A stretch of DNA of 64,000 nt from DATJPR01 sp963843525 (GCA_963843525.1 CAWJKM010000003.1:1-64000), one strand, 5' to 3'; counted from the first letter of the stretch, positions 33,835 to 42,834 are shown. A program made the numbers and translations. The notes: a model not told the origin generated them from the letters alone.

Positions 33835-34698
33835 TTAACTTCCTACCGCGTGCCCGTATGCCATCTCCTCGAGCCGGGCAATACGCTCTTCAATCGGTGG
33901 ATGGGTACTGAACAGCGATGCGATCCCCCCTGCGCTGAGAGGATTGACAATAAACATGTGTGCTGTTGCCGGAGAGGCGTCCATAGGGATCGTGACTCTT
34001 TTCTCTTCCAGTTTCTTCAAAGCGCTCGCCAGCGAAAGAGGATTGCCGGAAAGATGCGCTCCTCCTTCGTCGGCTGCAAATTCGCGGGAGCGGGAGATTG
34101 CCATTTGAATCATCAGTGCCGCAATCGGCGCAACGATGATCATGACGAGGCCGGAGATCGGGCTTCCTCCGTCGCGATCATTGGATCTGCTTCCTCCGCC
34201 GAAAATCATTGCCCACTGTGCCATGTTCGCCAGCATGCTGATCGCAGCGGCCATTGTCGCCGCGATTGTTCCGATGAGAATATCGCGGTGGAGCACATGG
34301 GCAAGCTCGTGGCCCAGCACTCCCCGGAGCTCTTCTTTGCTGAGTGTGCGCATGATCCCCTCCGTCACCGCCACGGCCGCATGTTCGGGGTTCCGGCCGG
34401 TCGCAAAGGCATTGGGTTGCTCCTGCGGAATCACATAAATCCTTGGCATGGGGAGGCCACCTCTGCCTGTCAGATCCTGCACCATGTCGAATAGCCAGGG
34501 GAGCTGCTCCCTGGTAACCTCCTTGGCGCCGTACATCTTCAGGACTATCTTGTCACTAAACCAATAGCTGCCGAAATTCATTGCAATGGCGATGAGAAAC
34601 GCCACCACCATCCCTCCCCGCCCTCCGACCCAGTTCCCGATGAGTACGAGAAGGACGGAAAGAACCGCCATCAGGAGAAAAGATTTTAAGGTGTTCAT
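33835..34698 (-). CDS. htpX: Membrane zinc metalloprotease HtpX
   Basis: HtpX is a membrane-bound M48 peptidase that helps clear damaged or misassembled membrane proteins. Two N-terminal hydrophobic helices (about 5-22 and 29-45) precede the catalytic region with zinc motif His130-Glu131-Leu-Ala-His134. Further membrane-associated helices and the downstream glutamate ligand in SREFAADEGG follow. The closing STHPPIEERIARLEEM is a family trademark. The 287-residue length is standard. It is divergent from udk; a TATATT hexamer upstream lacks a convincing -35 partner. Confidence 0.95.
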   Translation of the reverse strand: MNTLKSFLLMAVLSVLLVLIGNWVGGRGGMVVAFLIAIAMNFGSYWFSDKIVLKMYGAKEVTREQLPWLFDMVQDLTGRGGLPMPRIYVIPQEQPNAFATGRNPEHAAVAVTEGIMRTLSKEELRGVLGHELAHVLHRDILIGTIAATMAAAISMLANMAQWAMIFGGGSRSNDRDGGSPISGLVMIIVAPIAALMIQMAISRSREFAADEGGAHLSGNPLSLASALKKLEEKRVTIPMDASPATAHMFIVNPLSAGGIASLFSTHPPIEERIARLEEMAYGHAVGS

Positions 34699-34873
34699 TG
34701 AGATTTCAACTCCGGTTCATTTCTACGGTTACGTGAAATATACGAAGAGTTCCATTCGAATGGGAGGCAGTGTTTTCTCGCCTCTCTGCTCATAAAACAA
34801 CATGGGTCACAGGCAGAGTTCCGACCCCGCGCGTGTCGCTGCATGGCGTTCGTTATCAATGGCGGATTCCAGG

Positions 34874-34902
34874 TTGATTTCCGATGAATTCTCCTGTAAC
34901 TT
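34874..34902 (+). promoter_or_regulatory. Possible promoter of the udk run
   Basis: TTGATT (34874-34879), 17-base spacer, TAACTT (34897-34902), about 30 bases before the udk ATG. The -10 box is weak; the spacing equals that of the better promoters in this window. Confidence 0.35.
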
Positions 34903-34933
34903 AAAGAACTCATTCTTCAACGACCCTCTCTCT

Positions 34934-35566
34934 ATGAATCCCCTGGTTATTGGCATTGCCGGAGGCACGGGTTCCGGCAAAACATCCGTCACGAATAAAA
35001 TTCTCGAACGTCTCGATGCAAACCGCGTCGTCGTCATACAGCATGATTCCTATTACAAGGATCTCAGTGCCTACAGTGGGAAAACAGCGGCCGAAATCAA
35101 TTTTGATCATCCCGACTCACTCGAGACCGCCCTCCTGATTCACAACATCATAGAGCTCCGCGCACGGCGGCAGGTCGAGGAGCCGATTTATAACTTCACC
35201 ACGCACAGGCGGCTGGCGGCGCTGCGACAGGTCGAACCCCGGGACATTATCATCATTGATGGAATTCTGATTTTCGCGGACAAAGAATTGCGCAATCTGA
35301 TGGACATCAAGATCTTCGTGGATACCGACGCCGACGAACGTCTCATCCGCCGGATCCGGAGAGATATTCTGGAACGCGGACGGTCGGTCGAGTCCGTCAT
35401 GGATCAGTACATGCGAACCGTCAAGCCCATGCACCTGGAGTTCGTTGAGCCGAGCAAACACTGGGCCGACATTATCATCCCCCGGGGATCGCAGAACCTC
35501 GTGGCCATCGAAATGGTCGTCGCCCAAATCCGTTTGATGCTTCATGAACAGGGGCCAATACTATGA
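34934..35566 (+). CDS. udk: Uridine kinase Udk
   Basis: Uridine/cytidine kinase of the pyrimidine salvage pathway, 210 residues. The ATG at 34934 puts the P-loop GGTGSGKTS at residues 10-18, as in the family; the longer upstream frame adds 44 unrelated residues and covers the probable promoter. Further family stretches are VIQHDSYYKD, NFDHPDSLET and a lid region RRIRRDILERGRSVESVMDQYMRTVKPMH. It overlaps the following membrane-protein gene by 4 bases (ATGA). Confidence 0.95.
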   Translation: MNPLVIGIAGGTGSGKTSVTNKILERLDANRVVVIQHDSYYKDLSAYSGKTAAEINFDHPDSLETALLIHNIIELRARRQVEEPIYNFTTHRRLAALRQVEPRDIIIIDGILIFADKELRNLMDIKIFVDTDADERLIRRIRRDILERGRSVESVMDQYMRTVKPMHLEFVEPSKHWADIIIPRGSQNLVAIEMVVAQIRLMLHEQGPIL

Positions 35567-36804
35567 GCGGGTTTGAATGGACCCTCGAAATGCGTCTCGG
35601 ATTGGCGCTCGCTCTCGGGTTTCTTGTCGGCATGGAGCGCGAAAGCACGAAAATTGAGCATCAGAAACTCGTTTTTGGAGGAGTCCGGACCCATCCGATC
35701 ATCAGTCTCTATGGGTTCGGCTGCGCATGGCTCTACAAGCTCGGCATTCCTTTTATCCTTCCCGCGGGACTGTTGTCGATGACCCTCCTGACGGCGATCG
35801 CCTACTATGCGAAAATCAGGACGGAACGGTATGGATCGACCAGTGAGGCGTCAGCGCTGTTGACCTTCGTGGTGGGGGCCCTCGCCCTCGTGGCGGATAT
35901 CTGGATCCCGATGGCGCTGGGGGTCATCAATACCATGCTGCTGTCGGAAAAAGCCAGGCTCGAGAAGCTCGTCGCCGATCTCGACCGGGTCGATATCCTG
36001 GCAACAGTGAAATTCCTCCTTGTCACGCTTATTATCCTGCCTGCTCTTCCGGACCGGGAATACACACAGTTCCAACTCAACCCGGCCAGTATCTGGAAGG
36101 TGGTCATCCTGGTCTCCACCGTCGGGTACTTCGGATACATCCTGATCAAAAAGTTTGGTCCGAGAATCGGCCTCTGGCTCTCCGGTCTGCTCGGCGGCAT
36201 CGTTTCGAGTACCGCGGTGACGCTCGCATCGGCAAGAATGGCCCAACGGTCCCCGGAAGTCGCCCGCGATGCGCTCCAGGCTTCTTTGCTCGCAAGCAGC
36301 GTGATGTATGTCAGGAGCCTCGTACTCATCGCCTTCGTCAGCCCGGCATTCGTCTGGGTCATCTGGTGGAAATTGAGTCTTCTCGCGGTGTTGGGGATCG
36401 CTATCTCCGTTCGCACGCACCGTGAGCCTACTCCTTTGGAATACAAGGACATCCCCGGCCTGGAGAACCCTTTCGAGATCTCTCCTGCGTTGATATTTGC
36501 CGGCTTGTACGTGATCATGTCGATAGTCACCTCGATCGTTCATGAATTTGCCGGAAGCACCGGGGTCATGACCCTTGCCGCGGTCGTCGGCGTGACGGAC
36601 ATTGCCCCGTTTATGCTGTCGTTGGTCCGCACGCCGGATGCGATTACTTCGGTTGCCGCTCGGGCGATCCTTCTCTCGATGATGAGCAACACCGTGGTGA
36701 AGGGAATATACTTTGGATATCTCGTGCCGCAGGCGAAAAAGGAAACGATGATCCGGTTCGGCATTCTCTCCATTCTTCATATTCCTCTCATTCTCATCTC
36801 ATGA
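35563..36804 (+). CDS. MgtC/SapB-type N-terminus plus DUF4010 integral membrane protein
   Basis: 413 residues with about twelve hydrophobic segments and no extended soluble domain. The first 140 residues resemble the MgtC/SapB domain (LGFLVGMERESTK and a second-helix GVRTHPIISLYG). The rest matches the DUF4010 pattern, including LSGLLGGIVSSTAVTLASARMAQ and a C-terminal GVTDIAPFMLSL with charged membrane positions. Function of this combination is unknown; a transporter or ion-homeostasis role is inferred from topology. It overlaps both udk and the ppk2 gene by 4 bases. Confidence 0.88.
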   Translation: MSGFEWTLEMRLGLALALGFLVGMERESTKIEHQKLVFGGVRTHPIISLYGFGCAWLYKLGIPFILPAGLLSMTLLTAIAYYAKIRTERYGSTSEASALLTFVVGALALVADIWIPMALGVINTMLLSEKARLEKLVADLDRVDILATVKFLLVTLIILPALPDREYTQFQLNPASIWKVVILVSTVGYFGYILIKKFGPRIGLWLSGLLGGIVSSTAVTLASARMAQRSPEVARDALQASLLASSVMYVRSLVLIAFVSPAFVWVIWWKLSLLAVLGIAISVRTHREPTPLEYKDIPGLENPFEISPALIFAGLYVIMSIVTSIVHEFAGSTGVMTLAAVVGVTDIAPFMLSLVRTPDAITSVAARAILLSMMSNTVVKGIYFGYLVPQAKKETMIRFGILSILHIPLILIS

Positions 36805-37679
36805 CCCGGTCTCCCATGGATCACACACCACTGATTGTGAAGGCGGGGAGCACATGTTCCCTCAAGGATTATGACCCTGACTTTACCGGTTCGTTTGGCG
36901 GAAAGGCGGATGCGGAGGAGAAGCTGGCAAAGGACGTCTCCGCGCTGGAAGAGCTCCAGGGAATGCTGTATGCTCAGGGTTCGCACAGCGTCCTGGCAAT
37001 CTTCCAGGCCATGGATGCGGCGGGGAAGGACGGTGTGATCAAGCACGTCATGTCGGGCGTCAATCCTCAGGGAGTGCAGGTGACCAGTTTCAAGACCCCT
37101 TCATCGACGGAACTCGGGCATGACTACCTCTGGCGGCATGTCTGTGCGTTGCCCCGAAGGGGGGAAATCGGCATCTTCAATCGATCCTATTACGAAGAAG
37201 TCCTCATCGTCCGGGTCCACTCGGAATTTCTTGCGTCGCAAAAGCTCCCGGAAGAATGTGTGCACAGCGGGATATGGAAACACCGGTTTGAGGACATCAA
37301 CAACTTTGAGCGCTACCTCACAAGAAACGGCTATATTGTTCTGAAGTTCTTTCTCCACGTTTCGAAGAAGGAGCAGAAGGCGCGATTTCTGGATCGGATC
37401 GACCAGAAGGAAAAGAACTGGAAATTCTCGGCCGCTGACCTGAAAGAACGTGCGCGTTGGGACGAATATATGAAGGCCTACGAAGAGATGATCGGCGAGA
37501 CAAGCACTGAGTGGGCTCCGTGGTACGTGATCCCTGCCGACCACAAATGGTTTACACGCGTCGCCGTCGCTGATGTGATGGTGAAGAAACTCCGTGAGCT
37601 GAACCTTGAATATCCAAAAATGAGTGACGATCATCGCGCAGAACTGCTCACATCGAGGCGGGAGCTGGAGGCGGAATGA
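36801..37679 (+). CDS. ppk2: Polyphosphate kinase 2 family protein (PPK2)
   Basis: PPK2 enzymes move phosphate between polyphosphate and nucleotides (ADP, AMP or GDP depending on class). The P-loop-like Walker A AMDAAGKDGVIKH lies at about residues 70-82 (Gly75-Lys76-Asp77-Gly78), a Walker B-type FNRSYYEEVLIVRVH near 130-144, and the lid lysine/arginine region (KKEQKARFLDRIDQKEKNWKFS) near 190-215. The 292-residue, single-domain form is common; class and nucleotide cannot be set by eye. It starts at an ATGA overlap; an ATG 15 bases later is an alternative. Confidence 0.92.
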   Translation: MTRSPMDHTPLIVKAGSTCSLKDYDPDFTGSFGGKADAEEKLAKDVSALEELQGMLYAQGSHSVLAIFQAMDAAGKDGVIKHVMSGVNPQGVQVTSFKTPSSTELGHDYLWRHVCALPRRGEIGIFNRSYYEEVLIVRVHSEFLASQKLPEECVHSGIWKHRFEDINNFERYLTRNGYIVLKFFLHVSKKEQKARFLDRIDQKEKNWKFSAADLKERARWDEYMKAYEEMIGETSTEWAPWYVIPADHKWFTRVAVADVMVKKLRELNLEYPKMSDDHRAELLTSRRELEAE

Positions 37680-38812
37680 GATTCGTCCGGGTCAAAACGG
37701 CGGCGGCGCTTCTTTTCATTCTCCTGGCGTGCTTCCAGGACGGGATAGGGCAGGGGTTCGAACATTTCAACCTTTCTCTTGATCTGAACTATTCCTCAGC
37801 CGACCGAACCCTGGAACTCTACACCGGACTGGGGGGGAATTCCTCGTCCATTGCCCGGCTCCGCGGCAGCAGGATCGCCCTGGCAACGACGGCGCTTCTC
37901 GCGAACCGCCCGCTGAGTCTGTCGTCGCTTGATTCTGCCCTGGAGTCCGTGAAGTTCAACCAGTCTCTCGGGGACGACGTTTTCCAGATGCAATCGGCCA
38001 GGAAGAACGTCGCCGCGATTCAGGAGCTGCTCGACGCAGTGCGCAGGCGGAATTTCGGTCAGAAAGTGGTGAGCACGGTCGAACAGCTTTTTCCTCCGGA
38101 CGCGCACGTATCCGTCCGTGTTCCGGTCTACTTTGTCGCCTTCGGCCACGAAAACATCGACGCCTTCGTGCGGCGTGTCGTCTGGCACGGCGATGACCCG
38201 GAATTTGTGGGAGAAGGGGAGGGGACGTTGACCATCGTTGTGAACCTCGCCAAGGCCGTGCACTACGGCGAGTCGGTGGATTCCAGGTTTGTCGGACTCA
38301 TGAGCGTGGTCGCCCACGAGGTGTTCCATGCGGCCTTCGGGGCATACAAAGATGAATCCCCCGTCTGGCGGGCATATTACGCCTCTCCGAGGACGCCGCT
38401 CGATGACCTCCTTGACCTCACCCAGAATGAAGGCATTGCATATTACCTTTCTCTCATCCAGCAGACCCGCGGCCGGCTGGTCCTCGATTGGGCGGAGCGC
38501 ACCCGGAAAGCGTTTGACGAATTCAACAACCGGGCCGAGGAACTCCTGAATCCATCGATAACCCGGCACAGGGCGACGGAAATAATCCAGATGGCCAATA
38601 CCTCAGGGTACTGGGAAAGTTACGGGTCCATTACGGGAATGGTCATTGCGCGACAGATCGATATGACACTGGGAAGTCAGGCCCTCTCTGAAACCATCGC
38701 GCGGGGACCGGCGGATTTCTTCCTGAAGTATCAGCAGGCGCAGCGGATGGGATCAGAATCGCCCCAACTGTCCCGCCGGGTCCTGGAGTATATTACGTCG
38801 GCGCGACGGTAG
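37676..38812 (+). CDS. Secreted putative zinc metallopeptidase (DUF5700-like)
   Basis: 378 residues with a cleavable signal peptide (about 1-25). The mature part is mostly helical. A gluzincin-type motif His214-Glu215-Val-Phe-His218 (VVAHEVFHAAFG) is followed about 50 residues later by NEGIAYYLSL, which can supply the third, glutamate ligand. This arrangement resembles DUF5700 putative peptidases; that family link is from memory of the pattern and unverified. It overlaps ppk2 by 4 bases, so it may be co-expressed with polyphosphate metabolism for unknown reasons. Confidence 0.75.
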   Translation: MRFVRVKTAAALLFILLACFQDGIGQGFEHFNLSLDLNYSSADRTLELYTGLGGNSSSIARLRGSRIALATTALLANRPLSLSSLDSALESVKFNQSLGDDVFQMQSARKNVAAIQELLDAVRRRNFGQKVVSTVEQLFPPDAHVSVRVPVYFVAFGHENIDAFVRRVVWHGDDPEFVGEGEGTLTIVVNLAKAVHYGESVDSRFVGLMSVVAHEVFHAAFGAYKDESPVWRAYYASPRTPLDDLLDLTQNEGIAYYLSLIQQTRGRLVLDWAERTRKAFDEFNNRAEELLNPSITRHRATEIIQMANTSGYWESYGSITGMVIARQIDMTLGSQALSETIARGPADFFLKYQQAQRMGSESPQLSRRVLEYITSARR

Positions 38813-38840
38813 CCCTGATCAGCATGCCTCTTTGCGCTCT

Positions 38841-38869
38841 TTGCGGAAGAGCGGCTCATTTTGTATCTT
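38841..38869 (+). promoter_or_regulatory. Probable promoter of hutI-ftcD-fchA
   Basis: TTGCGG (38841-38846), 17-base spacer, TATCTT (38864-38869), about 35 bases before the hutI ATG, in the only gap between the metallopeptidase and hutI. Confidence 0.5.
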
Positions 38870-38903
38870 GAACAATAACCCTCCGCCTGTCCTCGCACTC
38901 TCC

Positions 38904-40148
38904 ATGAATCTTTTTATAAAGAATATCCGGCAGCTCGTCACTGTCTGCGCGAACGGCCAAAAGACGAAAACCGGTCCGGAAATGCGTGATCTCGGCATCA
39001 TCGGGGAAGGGGCAGTTCTCTGCCGGGCGGGAAAAGTGGCGTGGGTCGGTAAAACCAAAGATTTCGCCGGGGCGCTGGAGGATGACATCACCGTCCTGGA
39101 CGGGACGGGGATGACCGCCCTTCCGGGATTTGTGGATTCGCATACGCACGCGGTTTTTGCCGGTAGCCGGGAGGACGAATTCGCCATGCGCAGCGCGGGT
39201 GCGACCTACCAGCAAATCGCCGAGCGCGGGGGAGGAATCCTCAGCACCATTCGCAGCGTTCGCAACTCCTCGAAGCGCGAGCTGAAGAAAACGGCCCGGC
39301 GGTATCTCACCGACATGCTCCGGCAGGGGACGACGACCGTTGAAGTCAAATCCGGGTATGGTCTGTCAATGGACGCGGAAATCATGATGCTTGAAGCGAT
39401 CCGTGAACTGGCAGATGAAGAGCTCATGGATATTGTCGCGACATTTCTCGGGGCCCACGCGGTCCCCCCGGAATTCACGCACGACAGGGAGGGCTACGTT
39501 GCCCTCGTCACGGAAACGCTCGTTCCCTATGTTGGAGCGAAACGACTAGCGGAGTTCTGCGATGTTTTCTGCGACGCCGGGTATTTCACGATCGCGCAGA
39601 CAGAACGAATTCTCACTGCTGCTGCAAAGGCCGGTCTGAAACCGAAGGTCCACGCGGAGGAACTGGCCCAAACAGGAGCTGCTGAGCTTGCCGCGCGGTT
39701 GGGCGCGACCTCTGCGGATCACCTCGAGAACATTTCGGAAGCCGGGGTGAGGGCGATGGGAGCCGCCGGAGTCGTCGCCGTTTTGCTTCCGGGCGTATCG
39801 TTCTTTCTCAATCACGGATATGCGCCTGCCCGACTTCTCATCGACTCCGGGGTCCCGGTCGCGATCGCAAGCGATTTCAATCCGGGTTCCTGCATGAGTT
39901 ATTCCATGCCGATGATGATGACGATAGCCTGCACGCAAATGCACATGAGTCCCGAGGAATGCATCACCGCGTGTACGCTGAATGCCGCCGCGGCAATAGA
40001 CCGCGCGGAGACGCGTGGAAGCATCGAGGTGGGGAAGACGGCCGATATTCTCCTGGCGGATATCCCGGACTTCCGATTCCTGGCATACCATTTCGGCACG
40101 AATCATATTCACACAGTGATTAAACACGGAACCATTCTCGAACTCTGA
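38904..40148 (+). CDS. hutI: Imidazolonepropionase HutI
   Basis: HutI hydrolyses imidazolonepropionate to formiminoglutamate in histidine degradation. The amidohydrolase-fold metal motif GFVDSHTHAVFAGSRE puts metal-binding histidines at 80 and 82. The substrate stretch TTTVEVKSGYGLSMDAE, the HAEEL histidine and AIASDFNPGSC complete the site. The ATG at 38904 gives 414 residues, the usual length; the longer frame upstream covers the promoter. ftcD follows after 6 bases. The earlier pathway enzymes HutH and HutU are not in the window. Confidence 0.95.
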   Translation: MNLFIKNIRQLVTVCANGQKTKTGPEMRDLGIIGEGAVLCRAGKVAWVGKTKDFAGALEDDITVLDGTGMTALPGFVDSHTHAVFAGSREDEFAMRSAGATYQQIAERGGGILSTIRSVRNSSKRELKKTARRYLTDMLRQGTTTVEVKSGYGLSMDAEIMMLEAIRELADEELMDIVATFLGAHAVPPEFTHDREGYVALVTETLVPYVGAKRLAEFCDVFCDAGYFTIAQTERILTAAAKAGLKPKVHAEELAQTGAAELAARLGATSADHLENISEAGVRAMGAAGVVAVLLPGVSFFLNHGYAPARLLIDSGVPVAIASDFNPGSCMSYSMPMMMTIACTQMHMSPEECITACTLNAAAAIDRAETRGSIEVGKTADILLADIPDFRFLAYHFGTNHIHTVIKHGTILEL

Positions 40149-40154
40149 GCTCCC

Positions 40155-41174
40155 ATGAACAGGATTGTGGAATGCGTGCCAAATTTCAGTGAAGGCCGGG
40201 ACATCAAGATCATTAATGCCATCGGTGGGGCGATCACTCGCGTGCCGGGGGTCAAGTTTATCAGCGCCGAGCCAAACGGTGACTATAACAGGACGGTCAT
40301 AACCTTTGTCGGCACCCCGAATGCGGTGATCGAAGGCGCGTTTGAAGGTACGAGGGTGGCGGCGGAATTGATCGACATGAGCGTGCACAAGGGGGGACAC
40401 CCGAGGCTGGGGGCGACCGATGTGGTTCCGTTTGTCCCCGTTGCCGGAATTACCATGGAGGAGTGCGCCGATCTGGCGCGCAGATATGGAAACCGGGTGG
40501 GGGAAGAATTGCACCTTCCGGTGTATCTCTACGAGGCGGCGGCGTCTCGGTCGGACCGGGTGAATCTGGCAAACGTCCGGAAAGGGGAGTACGAAGGGCT
40601 TGAGGCGAAGCTCAGAGACCCGTTGTGGCAGCCCGATTTTGGTCCCGCGACCTTCAATCCCAGAAGCGGTGCGGTCATTACAGGGGCTCGCATGTTCCTC
40701 ATCGCGTACAATGTGAATCTCTCAGAAAACAATTTTCAGGCTGCAAGCGAGATCGCGGCGCGCATTCGTGAAAGCGGACGGGTAAAAAAAGATGGTCAGG
40801 GAAAAGCGGTTGTGGGCCCGGACGGGAAAAAAGTCGTCGTTCCCGGGAGCCTCAAATCCGTGAAGGCCATGGGAGTGATGCTGGACGCGCACGGCATTGC
40901 ACAGGTGTCCATGAACCTCACCAATTACCATGTGACCTCCCTCCACACGGCCTTCGAAGAAGTCAGGAAGGAAGCCGCCACACTGGGCATCAAGGTGACG
41001 GGGAGCGAAATTGTCGGTCTGACTCCCCAGGAAGCTCTCGTGCTTGCCGGCAAGTTTTACACCCCGGAAGAACAGGACGATCAACAGTTGATCCGCAACG
41101 CGATCACCCATCTTGGTCTTGATGATCTGGAGCCATTTGATATTCAAAAAAAGATTGTCGAAAATCAGTGCTGA
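40155..41174 (+). CDS. ftcD: Glutamate formimidoyltransferase FtcD
   Basis: This enzyme moves the formimino group of formiminoglutamate (the HutI-derived product) to tetrahydrofolate. The family opening MNRIVECVPNFSEGRD is exact, with the N-subdomain histidine/glycine stretch VHKGGHPRLGATDVVPFVP (about 77-95) and C-subdomain VNLSENNFQAASEIAARIRESG. The 339-residue length covers both formiminotransferase subdomains but not the cyclodeaminase domain, which is encoded separately by the next gene. In mammals the two are fused in FTCD. Confidence 0.94.
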   Translation: MNRIVECVPNFSEGRDIKIINAIGGAITRVPGVKFISAEPNGDYNRTVITFVGTPNAVIEGAFEGTRVAAELIDMSVHKGGHPRLGATDVVPFVPVAGITMEECADLARRYGNRVGEELHLPVYLYEAAASRSDRVNLANVRKGEYEGLEAKLRDPLWQPDFGPATFNPRSGAVITGARMFLIAYNVNLSENNFQAASEIAARIRESGRVKKDGQGKAVVGPDGKKVVVPGSLKSVKAMGVMLDAHGIAQVSMNLTNYHVTSLHTAFEEVRKEAATLGIKVTGSEIVGLTPQEALVLAGKFYTPEEQDDQQLIRNAITHLGLDDLEPFDIQKKIVENQC

Positions 41175-41220
41175 ATGAGTCGGCCGTCACTTTTCTCAAC
41201 AACCGTAGCCAGGTCCTTCT

Positions 41221-41904
41221 GTGAAAACAAACAACACTCCCCGGTCAGCAGATCAGTCGGCAACCCCCATGCTCACCAAAAAGACTGTTGCGGCGTTCCT
41301 TGAAGATGTTGCGTCTTCCTCTCCCGCTCCCGGGGGTGGATCTGTTGCTGCCCTTTCCGGAGCTCTGGGAACGGCCTTGATCTGCATGGTCTGCAGTCTC
41401 ACCATCGGGAAGAAGAAGTACGCCGATGTGGAGGAAGATCTGAAGAAGGTCCAGGCCGAAGCGCAACCGCTGAGGGAAGTCTTCGCACGACTTGTGGAAA
41501 CGGATACCCTGGCATTCCAGAAGGTCATGGAGGCCTATGCGCTGCCGAAGGATACCGAGCCGCAGAAAGCCCTCCGGTCCGCCGCCGTCCTCGAGGCGAC
41601 GAAAGAAGCGACCATGGTTCCACTGGAAGTGATGAAACACTGCATCGACGCCCTTGCATTGGCTCAAGAGATTGCCTCGAAGGGAAATAGCAATTCGATC
41701 AGTGATGCCGGGGTGAGTGCGCACATGCTCCATGCGGCATGTGAAGGCGCTGCGTTGAACGTGAAGATCAACCTCAGTGGATTGAACGACTCCGAATTCG
41801 TCGGCTGGAAACTCGATGAAGTGGGCTCGCTCCTGAGCACTAGCAGGATGATGCTCGAAGAAGTGCAGTCGATCGTCGAAGAGAAGATGAGGAAGAGCGG
41901 GTGA
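41221..41904 (+). CDS. fchA: Formimidoyl-/methenyl-tetrahydrofolate cyclodeaminase (FchA)
   Basis: Converts 5-formimino-tetrahydrofolate to methenyl-tetrahydrofolate with release of ammonia, the step after FtcD. The all-helical family is recognised from AFLEDVASSSPAPGGGSVAALSGALGTAL, with the glycine-rich substrate loop near residues 36-42. The helical middle and KGNSNSISDAGVSAHMLHAACEGAALNVKIN follow. The frame starts with GTG at 41221; ATG 41269 would remove 16 poorly conserved residues and is equally possible. The gene closes the hutI run and is convergent with rsmE across a repeat-containing gap. Confidence 0.92.
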   Translation: MKTNNTPRSADQSATPMLTKKTVAAFLEDVASSSPAPGGGSVAALSGALGTALICMVCSLTIGKKKYADVEEDLKKVQAEAQPLREVFARLVETDTLAFQKVMEAYALPKDTEPQKALRSAAVLEATKEATMVPLEVMKHCIDALALAQEIASKGNSNSISDAGVSAHMLHAACEGAALNVKINLSGLNDSEFVGWKLDEVGSLLSTSRMMLEEVQSIVEEKMRKSG

Positions 41905-41918
41905 GGGGAGGAGGCAAT

Positions 41919-42032
41919 TGTCCATTGTCAATTGACAAGGGGCAATTGGAAAGTGGGGAGAAGGGGAGACCGGGAGACTCGGGGACCGGGGGAGAGGAGA
42001 AGCATATGTCCATTGTTAACTGACAATGGACA
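41919..42032. repeat. Pair of dyad-symmetric intergenic repeats between fchA and rsmE
   Basis: TGTCCATTGTYAAYTGACAA occurs twice, at 41919-41938 and 42007-42026, with two differences. In the first copy TTGTCAATTGACAA (41925-41938) is a perfect 14-bp palindrome. In the second, TGTCCATTGT and ACAATGGACA (42007-42032) form a 10-bp stem with a 6-base loop. The purine-rich DNA between copies has no coding potential. The position between convergent genes would suit a bidirectional terminator, but T-runs are lacking. Confidence 0.7.
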
Positions 42033-42100
42033 AATGGCAAGTGGGTTGGAAGTTGAGGCTTGGAGACTTTGAGATTCGGACACAAGAAAGTGTTTTCTGC

Positions 42101-42128
42101 CTACTGCCTACCGCTTACTGCCTACTGA
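42101..42128. repeat. Heptanucleotide tandem repeat overlapping the rsmE stop
   Basis: Four 7-base units read CTACTGC, CTACCGC, TTACTGC, CTACTGA. The rsmE stop codon and its last four codons lie in the tract, so the repeat supplies the protein's C-terminal residues. The reverse complement of the unit (GCAGTAG) is close to the ACAGTAR units at 59430-59478. Confidence 0.7.
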
Positions 42129-42834
42129 TTCCTTCAACACAGTACGCCACTGCTACGACTGCTGCAGTTTCTGTTCGCAATCTGTTGACGCCGAGACTTA
42201 CCCCTTGATAACCCGCCTCTTCCGCCTCCTGAAATTCCCTATCGCTGAATCCCCCTTCCGGTCCGATACAGATGCGGATCGAACGACGTCTCTCCCGGGT
42301 CAGCACTTGCGGCAATGTCGGCGTTTCCAATTTTTCGTGCGGGATCACTCCGAGAACCTCGTTTGATTTGTCCCGGAGGAATTCATGGAATGGAACCGGA
42401 AGGGTCACGCGGGGCAAGTAAGCCCTCCCTGACTGTTTCATCGCAGCGAGGGCCAGGTTGTTCCAGCGGTCGGTTTTGAGTCGGCCGGAGATCGTTCGTT
42501 CCGTTTCCAGAAGGACAATCTCGCTCACACCGAGTTCCGTGGATTTCTCGACAAGGTAGTCCAGCCGGGCGGGGTTCTTCAGGATCCCGACGCCCAGCAC
42601 GATAGACACCGACTCTTTCACCCTGGTGGTCGTTGTGATATGACACACCACCTCGTCAGGACGGATCTCCTCAATCGTCGCCCCATAGAGTCCGCCGACA
42701 CCGTCGACCACTGTCACAGCGTCTCCTGCTCTGTGTCGTTTGACTGTGACCAGGTGACGGCGTTCCTCTTTGTCGAGCACGAGACGATCGCCGTGAATCC
42801 TGTCGGGCGATACGTAGAACGGTTCAGGACGCAT
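42115..42834 (-). CDS. rsmE: 16S rRNA (uracil-1498-N3)-methyltransferase RsmE
   Basis: RsmE is a SPOUT-fold enzyme that methylates U1498 in the decoding region of 16S rRNA. The N-terminal PUA-like domain (about 1-70) carries HLVTVKRHRAGD. The SPOUT domain follows with LGVSEIVLLETERTI and the SAM-binding trefoil knot GPEGGFSDREFQEAEEAGYQGVSLGVNRLRTETAAVVAVAY. The 239-residue length is standard. The last residues are read from an intergenic heptamer repeat. It is the last gene of the minus-strand block, 23 bases after the Omp85-like gene. Confidence 0.95.
   Translation of the reverse strand: MRPEPFYVSPDRIHGDRLVLDKEERRHLVTVKRHRAGDAVTVVDGVGGLYGATIEEIRPDEVVCHITTTTRVKESVSIVLGVGILKNPARLDYLVEKSTELGVSEIVLLETERTISGRLKTDRWNNLALAAMKQSGRAYLPRVTLPVPFHEFLRDKSNEVLGVIPHEKLETPTLPQVLTRERRRSIRICIGPEGGFSDREFQEAEEAGYQGVSLGVNRLRTETAAVVAVAYCVEGISRQ

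Noticed and set aside
34737..34742. TATATT hexamer upstream of htpX
   Set aside because: No acceptable -35 hexamer at 16-18 bases, so not listed as a promoter.
35851..36780. 309-codon minus-strand frame over the MgtC-DUF4010 gene
   Set aside because: Composition (very rich in Arg, Asp, His) is that of an antisense shadow; the plus-strand gene has clear membrane helices and coupled starts.
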